From positions 1 to 14,822 of the forward strand of contig JANWJO010000185.1 in assembly GCA_025449435.1 (NCBI GenBank): a DNA stretch of 14,822 bases, written 5' to 3'. The notes beneath the pieces were generated by a model. The model ran no database searches and was not told the DNA's origin. It worked only from the letters and a program-made list of their open reading frames with translations. This document shows, piece after piece, positions 14,797-14,822 of this stretch. Within the stretch, counting starts at the first letter, position 1. The number at the start of each line of letters is the position of its first letter. This DNA comes from Chloroflexota bacterium (GTDB lineage Bacteria; Chloroflexota; UBA4733). The translations under genes and the position numbers were made by a program.

Positions 14797-14822
14797 TTGA
14801 TGAGGACACGTACCTCCGATAC

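Noticed and set aside
14783..14809. GTG 14809 as the oxidoreductase start
   Set aside because: The segment contains the Shine-Dalgarno for ATG 14782, and the Rossmann fold begins immediately after that ATG.

Overview
The window is GC-rich bacterial chromosomal sequence with tightly packed genes, frequent GTG starts and stop/start overlaps. It has no rRNA, tRNA, CRISPR array, integrase or complete insertion sequence that I can see. Two secreted lipoproteins carry long Thr/Pro/Ala linkers of the TATPTP type, and the ABC exporter looks like those of organisms lacking a conventional TolC partner. My best guess is a Chloroflexota-like organism, possibly with a single membrane; this is inference from style, not from a marker gene.

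Layout. Positions 1-173 hold the end of an unrecognised gene. A GT-B glycosyltransferase (229-1503, +) faces two small membrane-anchored paralogues (2527-1537, -) that resemble the DUF1214 beta domain. A 33 bp gap with a stem-loop separates the convergent genes. A 225 bp divergent region (2528-2752) holds promoter candidates and a perfect tandem 11 bp direct repeat.

The core is an apparent seven-gene operon on the + strand, 2753-11432: an Ig-like lipoprotein, an OmpR-family response regulator, a very large periplasmic-adaptor/membrane-fusion protein (771 aa), an ABC ATPase, a MacB/FtsX-type permease, a sensor histidine kinase, and an anchored or secreted alpha/beta hydrolase related to PAF acetylhydrolases. 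The four genes from adaptor to kinase overlap by 1-4 bp. This is a MacAB/YknXYZ-like exporter with its own two-component system split around it. The adaptor's coiled-coil hairpin is about 430 residues long, with a Cys pair at its exact midpoint, and is the most unusual object here.

After a 395 bp gene-free stretch with a possible gene remnant, a phospholipase C/acid phosphatase-family lipoprotein (13510-11828, -) and a Gfo/Idh/MocA oxidoreductase (14782-13721, -) complete the window. The phosphoesterase shares an unusual Thr/Val-rich stalk with the first lipoprotein of the operon.

Working model (inference): the kinase senses an envelope signal, the regulator acts on the 2693-2717 repeats, and the induced products export or detoxify an amphiphilic compound and remodel or hydrolyse lipids or esters outside the membrane.
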